Assembly (NCBI RefSeq): GCF_000026985.1
Contig: NC_017390.1
Location: forward strand, 2,005,422 to 2,069,421
Length of the DNA: 64,000 nt
From: Erwinia pyrifoliae DSM 12163
Lineage (GTDB): Bacteria > Pseudomonadota > Gammaproteobacteria > Enterobacterales > Enterobacteriaceae
Direction of reading: 5' to 3'
The notes under the pieces were generated by a model. It saw nothing but the letters and a program-made list of their open reading frames with translations. It made no database searches and was not told the origin of the DNA. A program made the position numbers and the translations under genes. Below, in pieces: positions 55,913 to 64,000 of this stretch. How positions within the stretch are numbered: position 1 is the stretch's first letter; every line of letters begins with the position of its first letter.

Positions 55913-56545
55913 ATGAAAGTTCGTACTGAAGAGCGCCGTGAGGCGATTGTCGAAGCTGCCGCACAGTTGTTCCAGCAGATGGGTTACGAACGTGCCTCAA
56001 TGAACGAGCTGGCAAAACGTTTGGGCGGTTCGAAGGCCACGCTATATAACTATTTTCCTTCGAAAGAAGAGCTGTTCAGCGCAGTGATCCGTACTTACGC
56101 CACCCGGCATCTGACCGACGCCGCCAGCGCACTGGACACCCCTTTAAGCAAAAATGTCACGCTGGAGGAGAAGCTGCAACACTTTGGCGAGCAAATGCTC
56201 AAGGTTATGACCACCGATAATACCGCCCTCGCGGTCTACCGCATGGTGGTGGCAGAAGCCGGTCACTCCGAAATGGGTATGCTGTTTTATGAATCAGGTC
56301 CGCGTGAGAGCGTGGAAAAGCTGGCGCGGGTGTTTTCATCCGCGATGGATAACGGCGTGCTGCGTATTGGCGATGCGCGCATCCGCGCACTGCAATTTCT
56401 GGCTTTACTGACGGCAGAAATCGAAATACGCATTTATCAGCGTGCGGCACCGCCGTTGAGCGTGAAACGCGTGCAGGAAATGACCGCCTGTGCGGTAAGA
56501 ATGTTTATGGCTGGCGCGGCTAATCCGTCTCTCTCGGTGAGGTAA
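55913..56545 (+). CDS. TetR-family transcriptional regulator
   Basis: 210 residues. The N-terminal HTH is REAIVEAAAQLFQQMGYERASMNELAKRLGGSKATLYNYFPSKEELF (about 8-55). The ligand domain has the AefR/TetR_C type helix FGEQMLKVMTTDNTALAVYRMVVAEAGHSEMGMLFYESGP. Proteins of this type repress efflux or envelope genes and release on binding hydrophobic compounds. The probable target is the divergent lipoprotein gene and itself, via the palindrome at 55827-55841. A DUF1345 reading frame follows after seven bases. Confidence 0.9.
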   Translation: MKVRTEERREAIVEAAAQLFQQMGYERASMNELAKRLGGSKATLYNYFPSKEELFSAVIRTYATRHLTDAASALDTPLSKNVTLEEKLQHFGEQMLKVMTTDNTALAVYRMVVAEAGHSEMGMLFYESGPRESVEKLARVFSSAMDNGVLRIGDARIRALQFLALLTAEIEIRIYQRAAPPLSVKRVQEMTACAVRMFMAGAANPSLSVR

Positions 56546-56552
56546 CGCCTTG

Positions 56553-57214
56553 ATGACTTTCCCGCCCCCGTTTCGGCATCTTTACCGGGCGCGCCCTCAC
56601 CTGCTGGTTGCCTTTTTGCTGTCCGTGGTCAGTTTTTTCTTCATTCCTGCCAGCCGTTGGCACAGCGCCTGTTAATCTGCTGGAATGTGCTGGCCTGGCT
56701 ATATTTGCTGTCACTGTGGTGGCTGATGCTGCGTACGCCGGCAAAAGACATTGCCCGTATTGCTCGTGCACAGGATGAATGCGCCGGAACCGTGCTGGCA
56801 TTAGTCTGTGTGGCCTGTCTGGTCAGTATTCTGGCAATCCTGTTTGAACTTGGCGAAGTGAAACAGCTTAAAGATGCGGCCCAGGCGCGGCATATTGCCC
56901 TCACTGTGGCAACGTTGGTGGTATCCTGGTCGTTACTGCCAACGGCATTCGCCATGCATTATGCGCATATGTTTTATCTGAGCAAGACGGAGTCACATCA
57001 GGCCCTGCTGTTCCCCGACAAGCTGCACGAGCCAGGCTATTGGGACTTCATTTATTATTCATTTACCCTTGCGCTAGCGTCACAAACGGCCGATGTAGCT
57101 ACCGGCAATACCACCATCAGGCGAATTACCACCTTACAGGCAGTCCTGTCGTTTATCTTTAATCTGACCATTCTCGGCCTGTCGATTAATGTGGGTGCTG
57201 GCTTGTTAAGCTGA
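56553..57214 (+). pseudogene. DUF1345 membrane protein gene with frameshift
   Basis: The first frame reads MTFPPPFRHLYRARPHLLVA...FFFIPASRWH and stops at 56675. The second begins around LAQRLLICWNVLAWLYLLSLWWLM (56657) and runs to 57214. Together they rebuild a normal DUF1345 protein of about 215 residues with five or six helices (IYYSFTLALASQTADVA is the conserved late motif). A small deletion near 56655-56665 explains the shift. Either the gene is dead, the shift is programmed, or the base call is wrong. It follows the tetR gene closely and was probably co-transcribed. Confidence 0.75.
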
Positions 57215-57264
57215 TTGGCGTATGAAAGTGTTCGAAAAGAAGTCATCTCTCCTGTGAGGCTACT

Positions 57265-57561
57265 ATGTTAAGACCTTTGCCCGTCGTCACCATTCACTAT
57301 TGTTCCCAATGCAACTGGATGCTGCGCGCCAGCTGGATGGCCCAGGAGTTACTGCACACTTTCAGCACAGACCTCGGCGCGGTTACGCTCGTCCCCGGCA
57401 CGGGTGGGATTTACGAAATCACCGTCAACCAGCAGATAATCTGGAACCGTAAAATTGATAATGGCTTCCCGGATGCTGCCGAAATCAAGCGACGCGTGCG
57501 CGCCGTCTGTTTCCCGCAGCGCGACCTGGGGCATATTGATCGTCACGCGGATAAATCGTAA
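57265..57561 (+). CDS. SelT/SelW/SelH family CxxC protein
   Basis: 98 residues with a thioredoxin-like fold of the selenoprotein W (Rdx) family. The redox motif is C13-S-Q-C16 in VTIHYCSQCNWMLRASWMAQELL. It is followed by VTLVPGTGGIYEITVNQQIIWNRKIDNGFPDAAEIKRRVR. Bacterial members use Cys where animals have selenocysteine. They are thought to act in redox handling; partners are unknown. TGTGAGG lies six bases before the ATG. Confidence 0.9.
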   Translation: MLRPLPVVTIHYCSQCNWMLRASWMAQELLHTFSTDLGAVTLVPGTGGIYEITVNQQIIWNRKIDNGFPDAAEIKRRVRAVCFPQRDLGHIDRHADKS

Positions 57562-57568
57562 TAAAATA

Positions 57569-57585
57569 GCCGCGCGGCGCGCGGC
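57569..57585. terminator. GC hairpin between convergent genes
   Basis: GCCGCGC/GCGCGGC stem with 3-base loop between the SelW-like and haem-receptor stops. The minus-strand side continues into TATTTTATT, which suits termination of the receptor transcript. Confidence 0.7.
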
Positions 57586-57596
57586 CTGGTCAAGCC

Positions 57597-59984
57597 TCAG
57601 AAATCAACATTAACGCCCAGCTGGAAATTACGCCCCGGCATAACGGCCAGTGCACGGTCATTCATATCGCGCGTTGTCTGCCCGGAAAGAGTGCGGCTGC
57701 TCAGGTAATCCCGGTATTTACGATCGGTCAGGTTATAAATACCGCCATTCAGTTTAACCTGCTTGCTGACCTTAACCCAGGCGCTGAGATCCACCACACC
57801 ATAGCCCGGTACGCGCGTATACTCACTGCTGGAATCGGTCAGGTCGCTGCCGTTATTGAGCCAGGCTTCGCGATTGGTGGCATCTGCCTGTTTACCTTTG
57901 ACAAAGGTTGCGGTGACCGCAGCCCCGTAGCGCTGTGCCGGGTCATCCCAACCCATGCCAATTATGGCTTTCATTGGGGCAACGCTGTCAAGATCCACAT
58001 ACTTGTCGCCGCTGTAACTGGACTTAGATTTGCCCTGACTGTAGCCGAGCGCAAAGGTGGTATTCAAACCATTCACCTCTTTTAACCAGGTACCGTAGTT
58101 AATTTTAGTACTGATTTCACTGCCCCAGAGATACGCATTGTCACGGTTTTCCGCCTGAAAAATCGTCGCAATATTTGCAGGGACATTGGCGAACCTGTCC
58201 GGACTCCTCGCCCTGCTGTAACGGGTGTAAGCAATAAAGTTTTTGTAGGTGTTGTAGAACAGTGAGGCGTTGAGAGTCACCCCTTCATTGACCTGGCCTT
58301 TTATCCCCCACTCTACGTTATTGCTGGTTTCAGTATTCAGATCGGTATTACCAATTAACGCGTATTGCGCCCCCGGAATATAGTTACTGCCCAGGTTCCA
58401 GGAACCATATAGCTGGCTGGCATTGGGGAACTGCACCCCACGCCGGTACTGCAGGTAAGTCATCAGCCCTGGGGTTACCTCGTAATTTAAGCTGATGGAT
58501 GGCAGCAGCTGGCTGTCAGTGCTGGTTTTCCCGTACAGCTTTTGCGCATCCTCGGGGGTCAGTACGTCGGTACCGGTAGCCATATTCGCCAGGTTTTGTG
58601 GTTTCGTTTCCTGATGTGCCACGCGTACGCCCGGCACCACGGCAAAACCGTGGCCAGCAATGTCAAACTGCAGACTGTCCTGTAAAAAAGCCCCCAGCGT
58701 CAGGGTACGGCTGTCGGCCTGCGGTTTAGTAACTGATTGCGCTGGCGACTGGCTGAATGGCCGTTCGGTGTCGATAAGCCGGGCGTTAACTCCCGCCAAA
58801 AACGCATGGCGGCCCAGCGTTTTCGCCAGCTGCGCTTCATAACCCCATGTTTTTACGTTGTAGTCGGAATAAGTGCGCAGATATCCCGTTGACGGCGATT
58901 CCTGCGGACTTAACGTATTATCATGCGCTTGGGTTTGCTGGAGATAGATTTTGTTGCTCAGACTGTCGATCCAGTCAATGTCTGGCGTCCATTCATCCTT
59001 CAGGGTTATTCCCCAGCGACGCGTGTTGCTTTGCTGATCAGCGTCACCCAGCGGCTCCTTGAAACGGTCGGTCCAGCTTGCATAGCGGCTATGATTTACT
59101 TTGCTATAGAAATCGAGCGTAGCGGCCAGTTTATGCTGTTCATCGGGCTGCCAGATCGCTGAAGTGAGCACGGCATCCGAATGCCAGTTGGCGGGGTAGG
59201 CATCCAGCACATCGCTGTTATTACGCGTTTGCTGCCCATCGCGGCGGCTGTAAGCGATCAGGCCGCGCAGATTCCGATCCCCGGCGGCTGCGGTGATGCC
59301 ATTGTGCCAACTGCGGTTGGCAGAATCGTAGTCGCTCTGATAACCAAAATAGCTCTGTTTATCCGGCAGCAGATAATCATCTGCCGATTTTGGCAGAAAG
59401 GAGACCGAACCGCCCATCGCGGTATTGGCGCGAGATGTCGCCGTGGCTCCGGCTTCAATATCTACCCGGGCATAAAGATACGGGTCAATATAATCGCGCC
59501 CGATGCCAACGGTGTTAACCCCTGAACGGCTGCCGTAGCCTCGGCCGGTGGCGTCCGGCTGCGGGATGCCATCTACGCTGAGCGCTACGCGGTTACTTTC
59601 CAGGCCTCGGATGTTGTAGCCGGCGTAACCCGCGCGGTCGAAGCCGCTTTTTCCGCTGCCTGAACCACTGCTGCTGCCCACCGCACCGACCAGCGGCTGA
59701 TAGCGCATGATGGAACCAAAGTCGTTAGCGCCGCGTCGCTGCATATCAGCAACGCTAATACTTTCCGTGCTTCCGGCCGCCTGCATAACCGGGGGGGATA
59801 GCACGGTCATTAGCGCATTATCCTCTGGCATAGCAAACAATATTTGTTGCTGGCCGGAGCGGTTTTCCGCCAACGCGCCGCTCGGTTGAGCAGCGGAGCT
59901 GGTGGTGGTAACGGCAACGCCAAACAACGTCCCCATCATCAGTGACCTGTGAAAAATACCCTGACGGTATGAAAAATTGGACAT
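57597..59984 (-). CDS. TonB-dependent haem/haemoglobin-type receptor
   Basis: Outer-membrane receptor of the haemoglobin/transferrin/lactoferrin-binding family, about 795 residues. Signal peptide up to SSAAQ. The plug has GSIMRYQPLVGAVGSSSGSGSGKSGFDRAGYAGYNIRGLESNRVALSVDGIPQPD and the barrel-entry DIEAGATATSRANTAMGGSVSF. The barrel ends GRNFQLGVNVDF. A FRAP/NPxL-type haem signature is not clearly visible (QFPNASQLYGSW sits in that region), so the exact ligand is open. The ATG at 59984 has AGGTG in front. A strong Fur box lies about 120 bp upstream, so it is iron-repressed. No haem transport genes are adjacent. Confidence 0.88.
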   Translation of the reverse strand: MSNFSYRQGIFHRSLMMGTLFGVAVTTTSSAAQPSGALAENRSGQQQILFAMPEDNALMTVLSPPVMQAAGSTESISVADMQRRGANDFGSIMRYQPLVGAVGSSSGSGSGKSGFDRAGYAGYNIRGLESNRVALSVDGIPQPDATGRGYGSRSGVNTVGIGRDYIDPYLYARVDIEAGATATSRANTAMGGSVSFLPKSADDYLLPDKQSYFGYQSDYDSANRSWHNGITAAAGDRNLRGLIAYSRRDGQQTRNNSDVLDAYPANWHSDAVLTSAIWQPDEQHKLAATLDFYSKVNHSRYASWTDRFKEPLGDADQQSNTRRWGITLKDEWTPDIDWIDSLSNKIYLQQTQAHDNTLSPQESPSTGYLRTYSDYNVKTWGYEAQLAKTLGRHAFLAGVNARLIDTERPFSQSPAQSVTKPQADSRTLTLGAFLQDSLQFDIAGHGFAVVPGVRVAHQETKPQNLANMATGTDVLTPEDAQKLYGKTSTDSQLLPSISLNYEVTPGLMTYLQYRRGVQFPNASQLYGSWNLGSNYIPGAQYALIGNTDLNTETSNNVEWGIKGQVNEGVTLNASLFYNTYKNFIAYTRYSRARSPDRFANVPANIATIFQAENRDNAYLWGSEISTKINYGTWLKEVNGLNTTFALGYSQGKSKSSYSGDKYVDLDSVAPMKAIIGMGWDDPAQRYGAAVTATFVKGKQADATNREAWLNNGSDLTDSSSEYTRVPGYGVVDLSAWVKVSKQVKLNGGIYNLTDRKYRDYLSSRTLSGQTTRDMNDRALAVMPGRNFQLGVNVDF

Positions 59985-60099
59985 GGTAAACACCTGAATA
60001 GTTTATGAGTATAGGCTCAGGCATGGCTTCCATACGGGAATAGAGGGTCCCAAACACAATTTGACGGGACAAAACTAAAGATGACATTCGCTATCATAT

Positions 60100-60118
60100 A
60101 CAAATGATAATCATTATC
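60100..60118. promoter_or_regulatory. Fur box
   Basis: AATGATAATCATTATC (60103-60118) matches the last 16 of 19 positions of the Fur consensus. It sits about 120 bp before the haem-receptor start and about 205 bp before the RNA-ligase-like gene. Confidence 0.88.
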
Positions 60119-60324
60119 AATAAAAGCATGCACAAATTTACCGCTGTACACAATCTGAGGCATTAAAAAAGCGTTCAGCCGTGATGGGTAAAGGCGTGAC
60201 AGAGGAGGTGACAGGATACGAAAGTGTCATAACTTGATCAGTTTCAGCGATAAACCGTTTAATGATAGCCAACAGAGGATGCCCGCTATTAAGGTATCAA
60301 TTCTATCATTTAAGGAGAGAGTTT

Positions 60325-61644
60325 ATGCTACCTGGCGTCTCGGCTGGAATTCCACAAGTTACCCCGTCAACTACAAATATTACTGATAATATAAGTCGCA
60401 ACGGGGAGGGTTCCAAGGTGTTAGAAAATGTGTTAGGTACAGAAAGCACGAATACTGAATTTCATACTGCAAAGAGTTCCCAAGAAACAACCTTTCTGCA
60501 TTACCCTGAAATACAACGAGGTGACAAAGCTGCAGTAAAATTAATAAATTTTGTTAACGACGGAACATTAACTGAAAACGTGAAAATTGAGGGTACGGTA
60601 AAGTTAGACGGTAGGAATAGTTCTGTAGCCGTTGATTTTCGGACGGGAAAAATGTGGGGTCAGACCCGTAAACATGTTATCGATACAAATATTGATCCAA
60701 ATATTGATCCAAAAAAAGATCCAAATAAAGGATTTATGTTATTTGTAAACGATGGGAAAATTAATGATATATTTAAAAAATCATTTGAACAAATTAATAA
60801 ACATAAATTATCTGGAGAAAATCATGCCGCAATATTTGGTGAGTGGTGCGGAGTTGGGGTTATGGATACTGATTCTAAAGATTTCGCCATTAATAAATTG
60901 AAGCCTTTATTCGTTGTTTTCGATATTGCATTCTTTAAAGAAGGAAGTAAAAAAGGAAACAAAGCAAGAAATCAGGAATGTCGTTTTTTGCCAGCCAAAA
61001 TAGTCAACGACATTATAACCAGCGCAAGAAATGGAGGCCAAAGGAATTCATCAGACAATGATCCCTCAACAGCTCAAGAAAGAGTTTTCTGCACAAATGA
61101 ATTCGAAACCTATGAGCTAACCATAAATCCTCTTACTTTTCAAATAGAAGGCAATATTTCTGCAGGATCAAGCAAATTCCTACGACATAAGGTGCCTGAG
61201 CGATTGCTCGAAATCACAAATGATATAATTGAGCAATGCCCTGTAGCCCATAAGCTTGGCCAAAAGGGGCGAGGAGAAGGCGCGGTATGGAGAGTCGTTT
61301 CTGATAATCCAAAAACAAACGGCCTGATGTTTAAAGTTAGTGAGACAAAAGACACAGAATCGAAAGCTGGTAACTTGCCCCCTGAGCAGAAAGAAAAAAT
61401 AAATAGTAAAAACGTATTTATTACAACATTTTTAACGAAAGAACGCATGGAAAAGGTGTGGTCTGAAACGCCGAAGAATCGTGTGTCCCAACCCATCTTT
61501 TGTCAGGCAGTGAAAAAGAATATCGGCCTTGAACAACCAGCCAGTGTGGAAGCAAGCGGATTAAAGACGAAAGAAATTCATAAGATAATTACAAGCGTGG
61601 CTGGTGATTGGTATATGCAGCACCAAGGCAATGAACAAAAATAA
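60325..61644 (+). CDS. RNA-ligase-like nucleotidyltransferase, orphan
   Basis: 439 residues, function not established. Covalent nucleotidyltransferase motifs appear in order: I, KLDGRN with candidate nucleophile K93; III, FGEWCGVGV (171-179); IIIa, FVVFDI (196-201); IV, GEGAVW (317-322); V, LMFKVSE (334-340) followed by a SK-containing helix, as in phage-type RNA ligases (PF09414-like). This predicts lysine adenylylation and RNA end joining or repair. The first 60 residues are Ser/Thr/Asn-rich and disordered-looking, as in secreted effectors. The Met at 60325 is set by TAAGGAGAGAG; the frame is open from 60262. AT-rich, single gene with its own terminator, hence probably acquired. No partner genes. 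Confidence 0.75.
   Translation: MLPGVSAGIPQVTPSTTNITDNISRNGEGSKVLENVLGTESTNTEFHTAKSSQETTFLHYPEIQRGDKAAVKLINFVNDGTLTENVKIEGTVKLDGRNSSVAVDFRTGKMWGQTRKHVIDTNIDPNIDPKKDPNKGFMLFVNDGKINDIFKKSFEQINKHKLSGENHAAIFGEWCGVGVMDTDSKDFAINKLKPLFVVFDIAFFKEGSKKGNKARNQECRFLPAKIVNDIITSARNGGQRNSSDNDPSTAQERVFCTNEFETYELTINPLTFQIEGNISAGSSKFLRHKVPERLLEITNDIIEQCPVAHKLGQKGRGEGAVWRVVSDNPKTNGLMFKVSETKDTESKAGNLPPEQKEKINSKNVFITTFLTKERMEKVWSETPKNRVSQPIFCQAVKKNIGLEQPASVEASGLKTKEIHKIITSVAGDWYMQHQGNEQK
60689..60727 (+). repeat. 12-bp in-frame repeat in the RNA-ligase-like gene
   Basis: Three consecutive 12-13 bp units ending in GATCCAAA encode NIDP-NIDP-KKDP around residues 123-133. This is a slippage-prone loop between motifs I and III. 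Confidence 0.7.
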
Positions 61645-61667
61645 TCACCAGGAGTTGGTGATTTTTC
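61644..61667 (+). terminator. Terminator after the RNA-ligase-like gene
   Basis: ATCACCA/TGGTGAT stem with a 5-base loop followed by TTTTC, overlapping the stop codon. Confidence 0.8.
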
Positions 61668-61786
61668 ATCATTGATCATCACGCTGATTATAGCCCGTTG
61701 CTAAGAAGGTCAACGTATCCGACAACCGGATATCGCTTAATCGTGCTGTTCTTTACCATCCTGTCGATTTGTTTTTTAACCGATCA

Positions 61787-61814
61787 AACCGCTGTCTTAA
61801 AGAGCACAGCGGTT
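61787..61814 (-). terminator. Hairpin downstream of the truncated LLM gene
   Basis: AACCGCTGT/ACAGCGGTT, a 9-bp stem, followed on the minus strand by a TTGATCGGTTAAAAAAC stretch. Confidence 0.7.
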
Positions 61815-61828
61815 ATTTACTTCAGATT

Positions 61829-62353
61829 TCAGTAACCCGCAAAATCGCCTGACGCCTGCCCTTCCAGACGATATGCACCCACTTCGATATATTCCCCGGC
61901 TACCTGGTAGCGCTGACCATGTTCGGGATGTTCTCTGCCGAAGTTTCGTGCCGATCCTTCAGGCGGCGAGGTCACCACATTCCAGCCGGCTCGGCCGTTA
62001 CTTAGCAGATCAAGCGAAGCAAGCTGTCGTGCCTCGGTAAACGGGTCGCTGTAAGAAATGGAAACCGTTCCGGCCAGCCCGATACGTTGCGTGACCGCCG
62101 TCAATGATGAGAGTAGCGCCAGCGGCTCGAAGCGATTAAGGAAATGCGGCAGCGATTTTTCATTAATGTGCAGCCCGTCAGCGACAAACAGAAAATCGAG
62201 TCCGCCATATTCCGCCTGGCGTGCCAACTGGTGATACCAGTTAACATTAACGCTGGCATCGGCAGGCACGCTATGATGACGCCAGGCGTTCATATAGCCG
62301 CCTGCGCCCTGTAACATCAGGCCGAGTTTAATCCGACGTGGGGTTTGACTCAT
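61829..62353 (-). pseudogene. Truncated LLM-class flavin monooxygenase (NtaA/SnaA/DszA type)
   Basis: 174 codons covering only the N-terminal 40 percent of a roughly 440-residue FMN-dependent monooxygenase. Seen: [80 protein letters not shown] and [21 protein letters not shown]. After YIEV the expected continuation is missing, and an unrelated-looking dozen residues lead to a stop. The family oxidises organosulfur compounds or chelators with FMNH2. The enzyme cannot fold fully, so this is a gene remnant; a functional short form is unlikely. Confidence 0.85.
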
Positions 62354-62576
62354 GATATAACTCCGTGCTGATAGAATATGACGTCAGATTTTCTTAAAAA
62401 CAGCGCGGGTTTAAATACGAAAATCCCCTTTGCAATGCGGCTTTATGGCTACAGCCGTTGGCCACCCGGCGCAATGATTACCTGATGAAGCGTATTGCGT
62501 CCTGTGCGCCGGGCGTATGAGGGTGCGCTTTAATGCGATTGGCTGGTTAGCCGCCGTGACCAGGGTTCATAAAAAA

Positions 62577-62597
62577 GGGGCAGCCAACGGCCGCCCC
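62577..62597 (-). terminator. Terminator after fabV
   Basis: GGGGC..GCC/GGC..GCCCC hairpin ending 22 bases beyond the fabV stop. On the minus strand it is followed by TTTTTT. Confidence 0.85.
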
Positions 62598-62618
62598 TGC
62601 ATTTTGTCCGGCAGAGAA

Positions 62619-63818
62619 TTACATCTGCACCAAATTTTTGATTTTTACGTCCGGATTAACATCCGCTTCATAGTCCACACCGTCCTGCCCGAAGCCAAAC
62701 AGATGCATAAATTCGGTTTTATAACCGACAAAGTCGGTCAGCTGGTTCAGGTTTTCATTGGTCACGGTTGGCCACAGTGCCGAGACTTCATCCTGAACTT
62801 CTGGCTGTAACTCTTTATAGTCCGCGCGCAGGCGACCGGTTTCATCAACAATCGGCGCGGCGTTGTACAGGCTGTCTTTGAACAAGCCGTATACCTGCTC
62901 AATGCAGCCCTCGTGGGTGCCTTTCTCTTTCATTACCTTGAACAAAAGGGAGAGATAGAGTGGCATCACCGGGATCGCCGAGCTTGCCTGAGTGACGACC
63001 GCTTTCAGCACGGAAACGCGGGCGTCGCCGTTGCCGTGTGCGGCCAGGGTGTCACGAATGGCCAGAACACGCTTATCCAGATCCTTTTTCGCTTCACCGA
63101 TTGAACCGTTCCAGTAGATATCGTGCGTAATCTTCTCACCCAGATAGGTGAAGGCGGTGGTCTTAGCCCCTTCCGCCAGCACGCCGGCTTCCAGCAATGC
63201 ATCAATCCACATCTGCCAGTCTTCACCGCCCATTACCGCGACGGTGCCGTCGATCTCTTTCTGTGAAGCGGGTTCCAGCGAGACGTCAGTAATGGTCTCT
63301 TTGTCGGTGTTCAGACCGCGTGTGGTCAGCGGTTTGCCAATCGGCTTCAGCGTAGAGTTGAACACTTCTCCGGTTTTCGGATGGGTGCGGCGCGGTGCAG
63401 CCAGGCTGTAAACCACCAGGTCAACCTGGCCGAGATCCTGTTTGATCAGTTCTATCGTCTTTTGCTTAACCGCATCGGAATAAGCGTCGCCGTTAATGCT
63501 TTTCGCATACAGTCCTTTTGCCGTTGCCAGCTCTTCAAACGCAGCAGAATTATACCAGCCAGCGGTCGCCGGTTTGTTCGCTTCGCCCGGGCGCTCAAAG
63601 AACACGCCCAGCGTGTCTGCAGCGCAACCAAATGCGGCAGAGATACGGGCAGCCAGTCCGTACCCCGTAGAGGCACCGATCACCAGCACTTTTTTCGGGC
63701 CGGAGGTAATCGCGCCCTGAGCAGTGACGTATTCGATCTGTTTTTCCACGTTAGCTTTACAACCCGCCGGATGGGCAGTAACACAGATGAAGCCACGGAT
63801 GCGTGGTTTAATAATCAT
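62619..63818 (-). CDS. fabV: Trans-2-enoyl-CoA/ACP reductase FabV
   Basis: NADH-dependent enoyl reductase completing each fatty-acid elongation cycle; it is naturally tolerant to triclosan. 399 residues, the usual length. Seen: N-terminal [20 protein letters not shown], Rossmann motif [18 protein letters not shown], and the active-site Tyr-x8-Lys with Y235 and K244 in [13 protein letters not shown], at the same numbers as characterised FabV. Also seen: [18 protein letters not shown] and C-terminal [19 protein letters not shown]. Whether a FabI also exists cannot be seen. It is monocistronic, with a terminator; the promoter lies in 63819-64000. Confidence 0.97.
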   Translation of the reverse strand: MIIKPRIRGFICVTAHPAGCKANVEKQIEYVTAQGAITSGPKKVLVIGASTGYGLAARISAAFGCAADTLGVFFERPGEANKPATAGWYNSAAFEELATAKGLYAKSINGDAYSDAVKQKTIELIKQDLGQVDLVVYSLAAPRRTHPKTGEVFNSTLKPIGKPLTTRGLNTDKETITDVSLEPASQKEIDGTVAVMGGEDWQMWIDALLEAGVLAEGAKTTAFTYLGEKITHDIYWNGSIGEAKKDLDKRVLAIRDTLAAHGNGDARVSVLKAVVTQASSAIPVMPLYLSLLFKVMKEKGTHEGCIEQVYGLFKDSLYNAAPIVDETGRLRADYKELQPEVQDEVSALWPTVTNENLNQLTDFVGYKTEFMHLFGFGQDGVDYEADVNPDVKIKNLVQM

Positions 63819-64000
63819 GTCGACCTCAATGTTGAAACTTTTTTCATGAACTTATTGATTAAATACGGCCGCTAGAATACCGCTTATGCCGGTTCAGGCA
63901 AAGTGCGGAAACGCGTAAATCACTGTCCAGCCGCTTTTTTGTTATCCAGTGGAAATCAAGCTTATCCTTTCGACATGCGTACAAGTAGTTACTTTTCCGC

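Noticed and set aside
1..64000. CRISPR arrays, rRNA and tRNA genes
   Set aside because: No regularly spaced repeats and no tRNA-like cloverleaf or rRNA sequence seen on reading both strands.

Overview
The window looks like the replication-terminus region of a plant-associated Enterobacterales chromosome, most likely Erwinia or a close relative. Many proteins are close to their E. coli homologues (RstA, YdgI, YdgH, UspE, FNR, SotB, glutaminase, Mqo, CynT-type carbonic anhydrase). They are mixed with genes common in Erwinia-type bacteria: a family 32 fructan hydrolase, srfABC and fabV. A 28-bp site identical to the E. coli dif core lies at 48727-48754, so this is where XerCD resolves chromosome dimers. 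Organism and species are inference; no rRNA or tRNA gene is visible.

Layout. 0-4 kb: rstA and the conserved ydgI-ydgH pair, then a gene-poor stretch where E. coli carries pntAB. 4.5-7.6 kb: a likely copper-uptake operon (DUF2946 protein, OprC-type TonB receptor, small membrane protein). 7.7-9.6 kb: uspE and fnr, with an FNR box in front of fnr. 9.8-18.4 kb: accessory metabolism (exported fructan hydrolase, acyltransferase, aromatic-acid transporter plus carboxylesterase, chemoreceptor). 18.6-25.4 kb: a giant protein with a C-terminal HExxH domain, and a second, internally deleted and frame-broken copy. 25.5-33.7 kb: peptidase T-like enzyme, orphan DppA, SotB, glutaminase, two regulators and an AI-2E-type membrane protein. 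33.8-34.6 kb: barnase-like RNase and its barstar. 34.7-41.5 kb: srfABC. 41.9-47.8 kb: lipoprotein, mqo, DUF4385 protein, carbonic anhydrase, second chemoreceptor. 48.0-49.4 kb: transposase remnant, dif, and a phd-doc toxin-antitoxin pair with three tandem 12-bp repeats in front. 49.6-59.98 kb: catalase, class C acid phosphatase, GNAT, OsmB-like lipoprotein, a PI-PLC-like protein with three N-terminal repeats, DUF3313 lipoprotein divergent from a TetR regulator, a frameshifted DUF1345 gene, SelW-like protein, and a Fur-boxed haem/haemoglobin receptor. 60.3-63.8 kb: an AT-rich gene with RNA-ligase motifs, a truncated flavin monooxygenase, and fabV.

Gene decay is frequent: paralogue 2, the transposase, an antibiotic-biosynthesis-monooxygenase tail, DUF1345 and the LLM oxidoreductase. 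So are AT-rich single-gene islands (acyltransferase, both giant paralogues, PI-PLC-like, RNA-ligase-like). This fits a terminus region that tolerates insertion and deletion. The least explained items are the RNA-ligase-like protein, the giant HExxH paralogues and the repeat-PI-PLC protein.
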